Shown here: positions 5,712 to 5,729 of the stretch, in pieces | Layout of the letters: each line of letters begins with the position of its first letter | Numbering within the stretch: the stretch's first letter is position 1 | NCBI GenBank assembly: GCA_902796115.1 | Contig: CADBNX010000086.1 | Coordinates: 1-5,729, forward strand | Origin: an uncultured Eubacteriales bacterium | GTDB lineage: Bacteria > Bacillota > Clostridia > Christensenellales > Aristaeellaceae | Direction: 5' to 3' | Length of the DNA: 5,729 nucleotides | The notes under the pieces: generated by a model | What the model saw: only the letters and a program-made list of their open reading frames with translations | Databases searched by the model: none | What the model was told of the DNA's origin: nothing | Program-made: the position numbers and the translations under genes

Positions 5712-5726
5712 CCTTTCCGAGAAAGG
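5712..5726 (+). other. Small stem-loop after the operon-end hairpin
   Basis: CCTTTC (5712-5717) pairs with GAAAGG (5721-5726) around the loop CGA. It starts 3 bases after the long hairpin and ends 3 bases before the window edge. It may be part of a compound termination region, but a stem this short can occur by chance. Confidence 0.3.
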
Positions 5727-5729
5727 CGA

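Overview
This is a GC-rich window (above about 60% by eye). All convincing genes lie on the + strand, have strong AGGAGG-type ribosome binding sites, and are closely spaced. The protein families and the many cytosolic cysteines suggest an anaerobic, high-GC Clostridia-type Firmicute, perhaps a gut or rumen lineage. That placement is an inference from style, not from a marker gene.

Layout. Positions 1-513 hold the C-terminal part of a membrane-fusion (HlyD/RND adaptor-like) protein whose start lies outside the window. Five bases later comes a complete LarA-family nickel-pincer racemase/epimerase (519-1790) with every expected active-site residue. A 139-base gap follows. It holds two hairpins, and the second buries the ribosome binding site of the next gene. 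Then come a PHP-domain metallohydrolase of the CehA/McbA type (1930-2826), an alpha/beta-hydrolase esterase (2843-3667), a DUF4867 cupin-like protein that overlaps the esterase by 4 bases (3664-4329), and a Gfo/Idh/MocA oxidoreductase with a cysteine-rich insertion (4374-5639). The window closes with a perfect 21-bp-stem hairpin (5664-5708), probably the operon end, although it lacks the usual T-tract.

How the parts may work together (inference). An ester-cleaving hydrolase, a sugar-type NAD(P) dehydrogenase, a 2-hydroxyacid racemase/epimerase, a metal-dependent phosphoesterase-like enzyme and a cupin-like protein of unknown function look like a small catabolic operon for a decorated sugar or sugar acid. 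No transporter, regulator, glycoside hydrolase or LarB/C/E cofactor-maturation gene is in view, so the substrate cannot be named. The membrane-fusion protein probably belongs to an upstream export operon that reads into larA.

The points most worth a second look are the hairpin that sequesters the PHP gene's ribosome binding site, the possible non-lactate substrate of the LarA homologue, and the translationally coupled esterase-DUF4867 pair.
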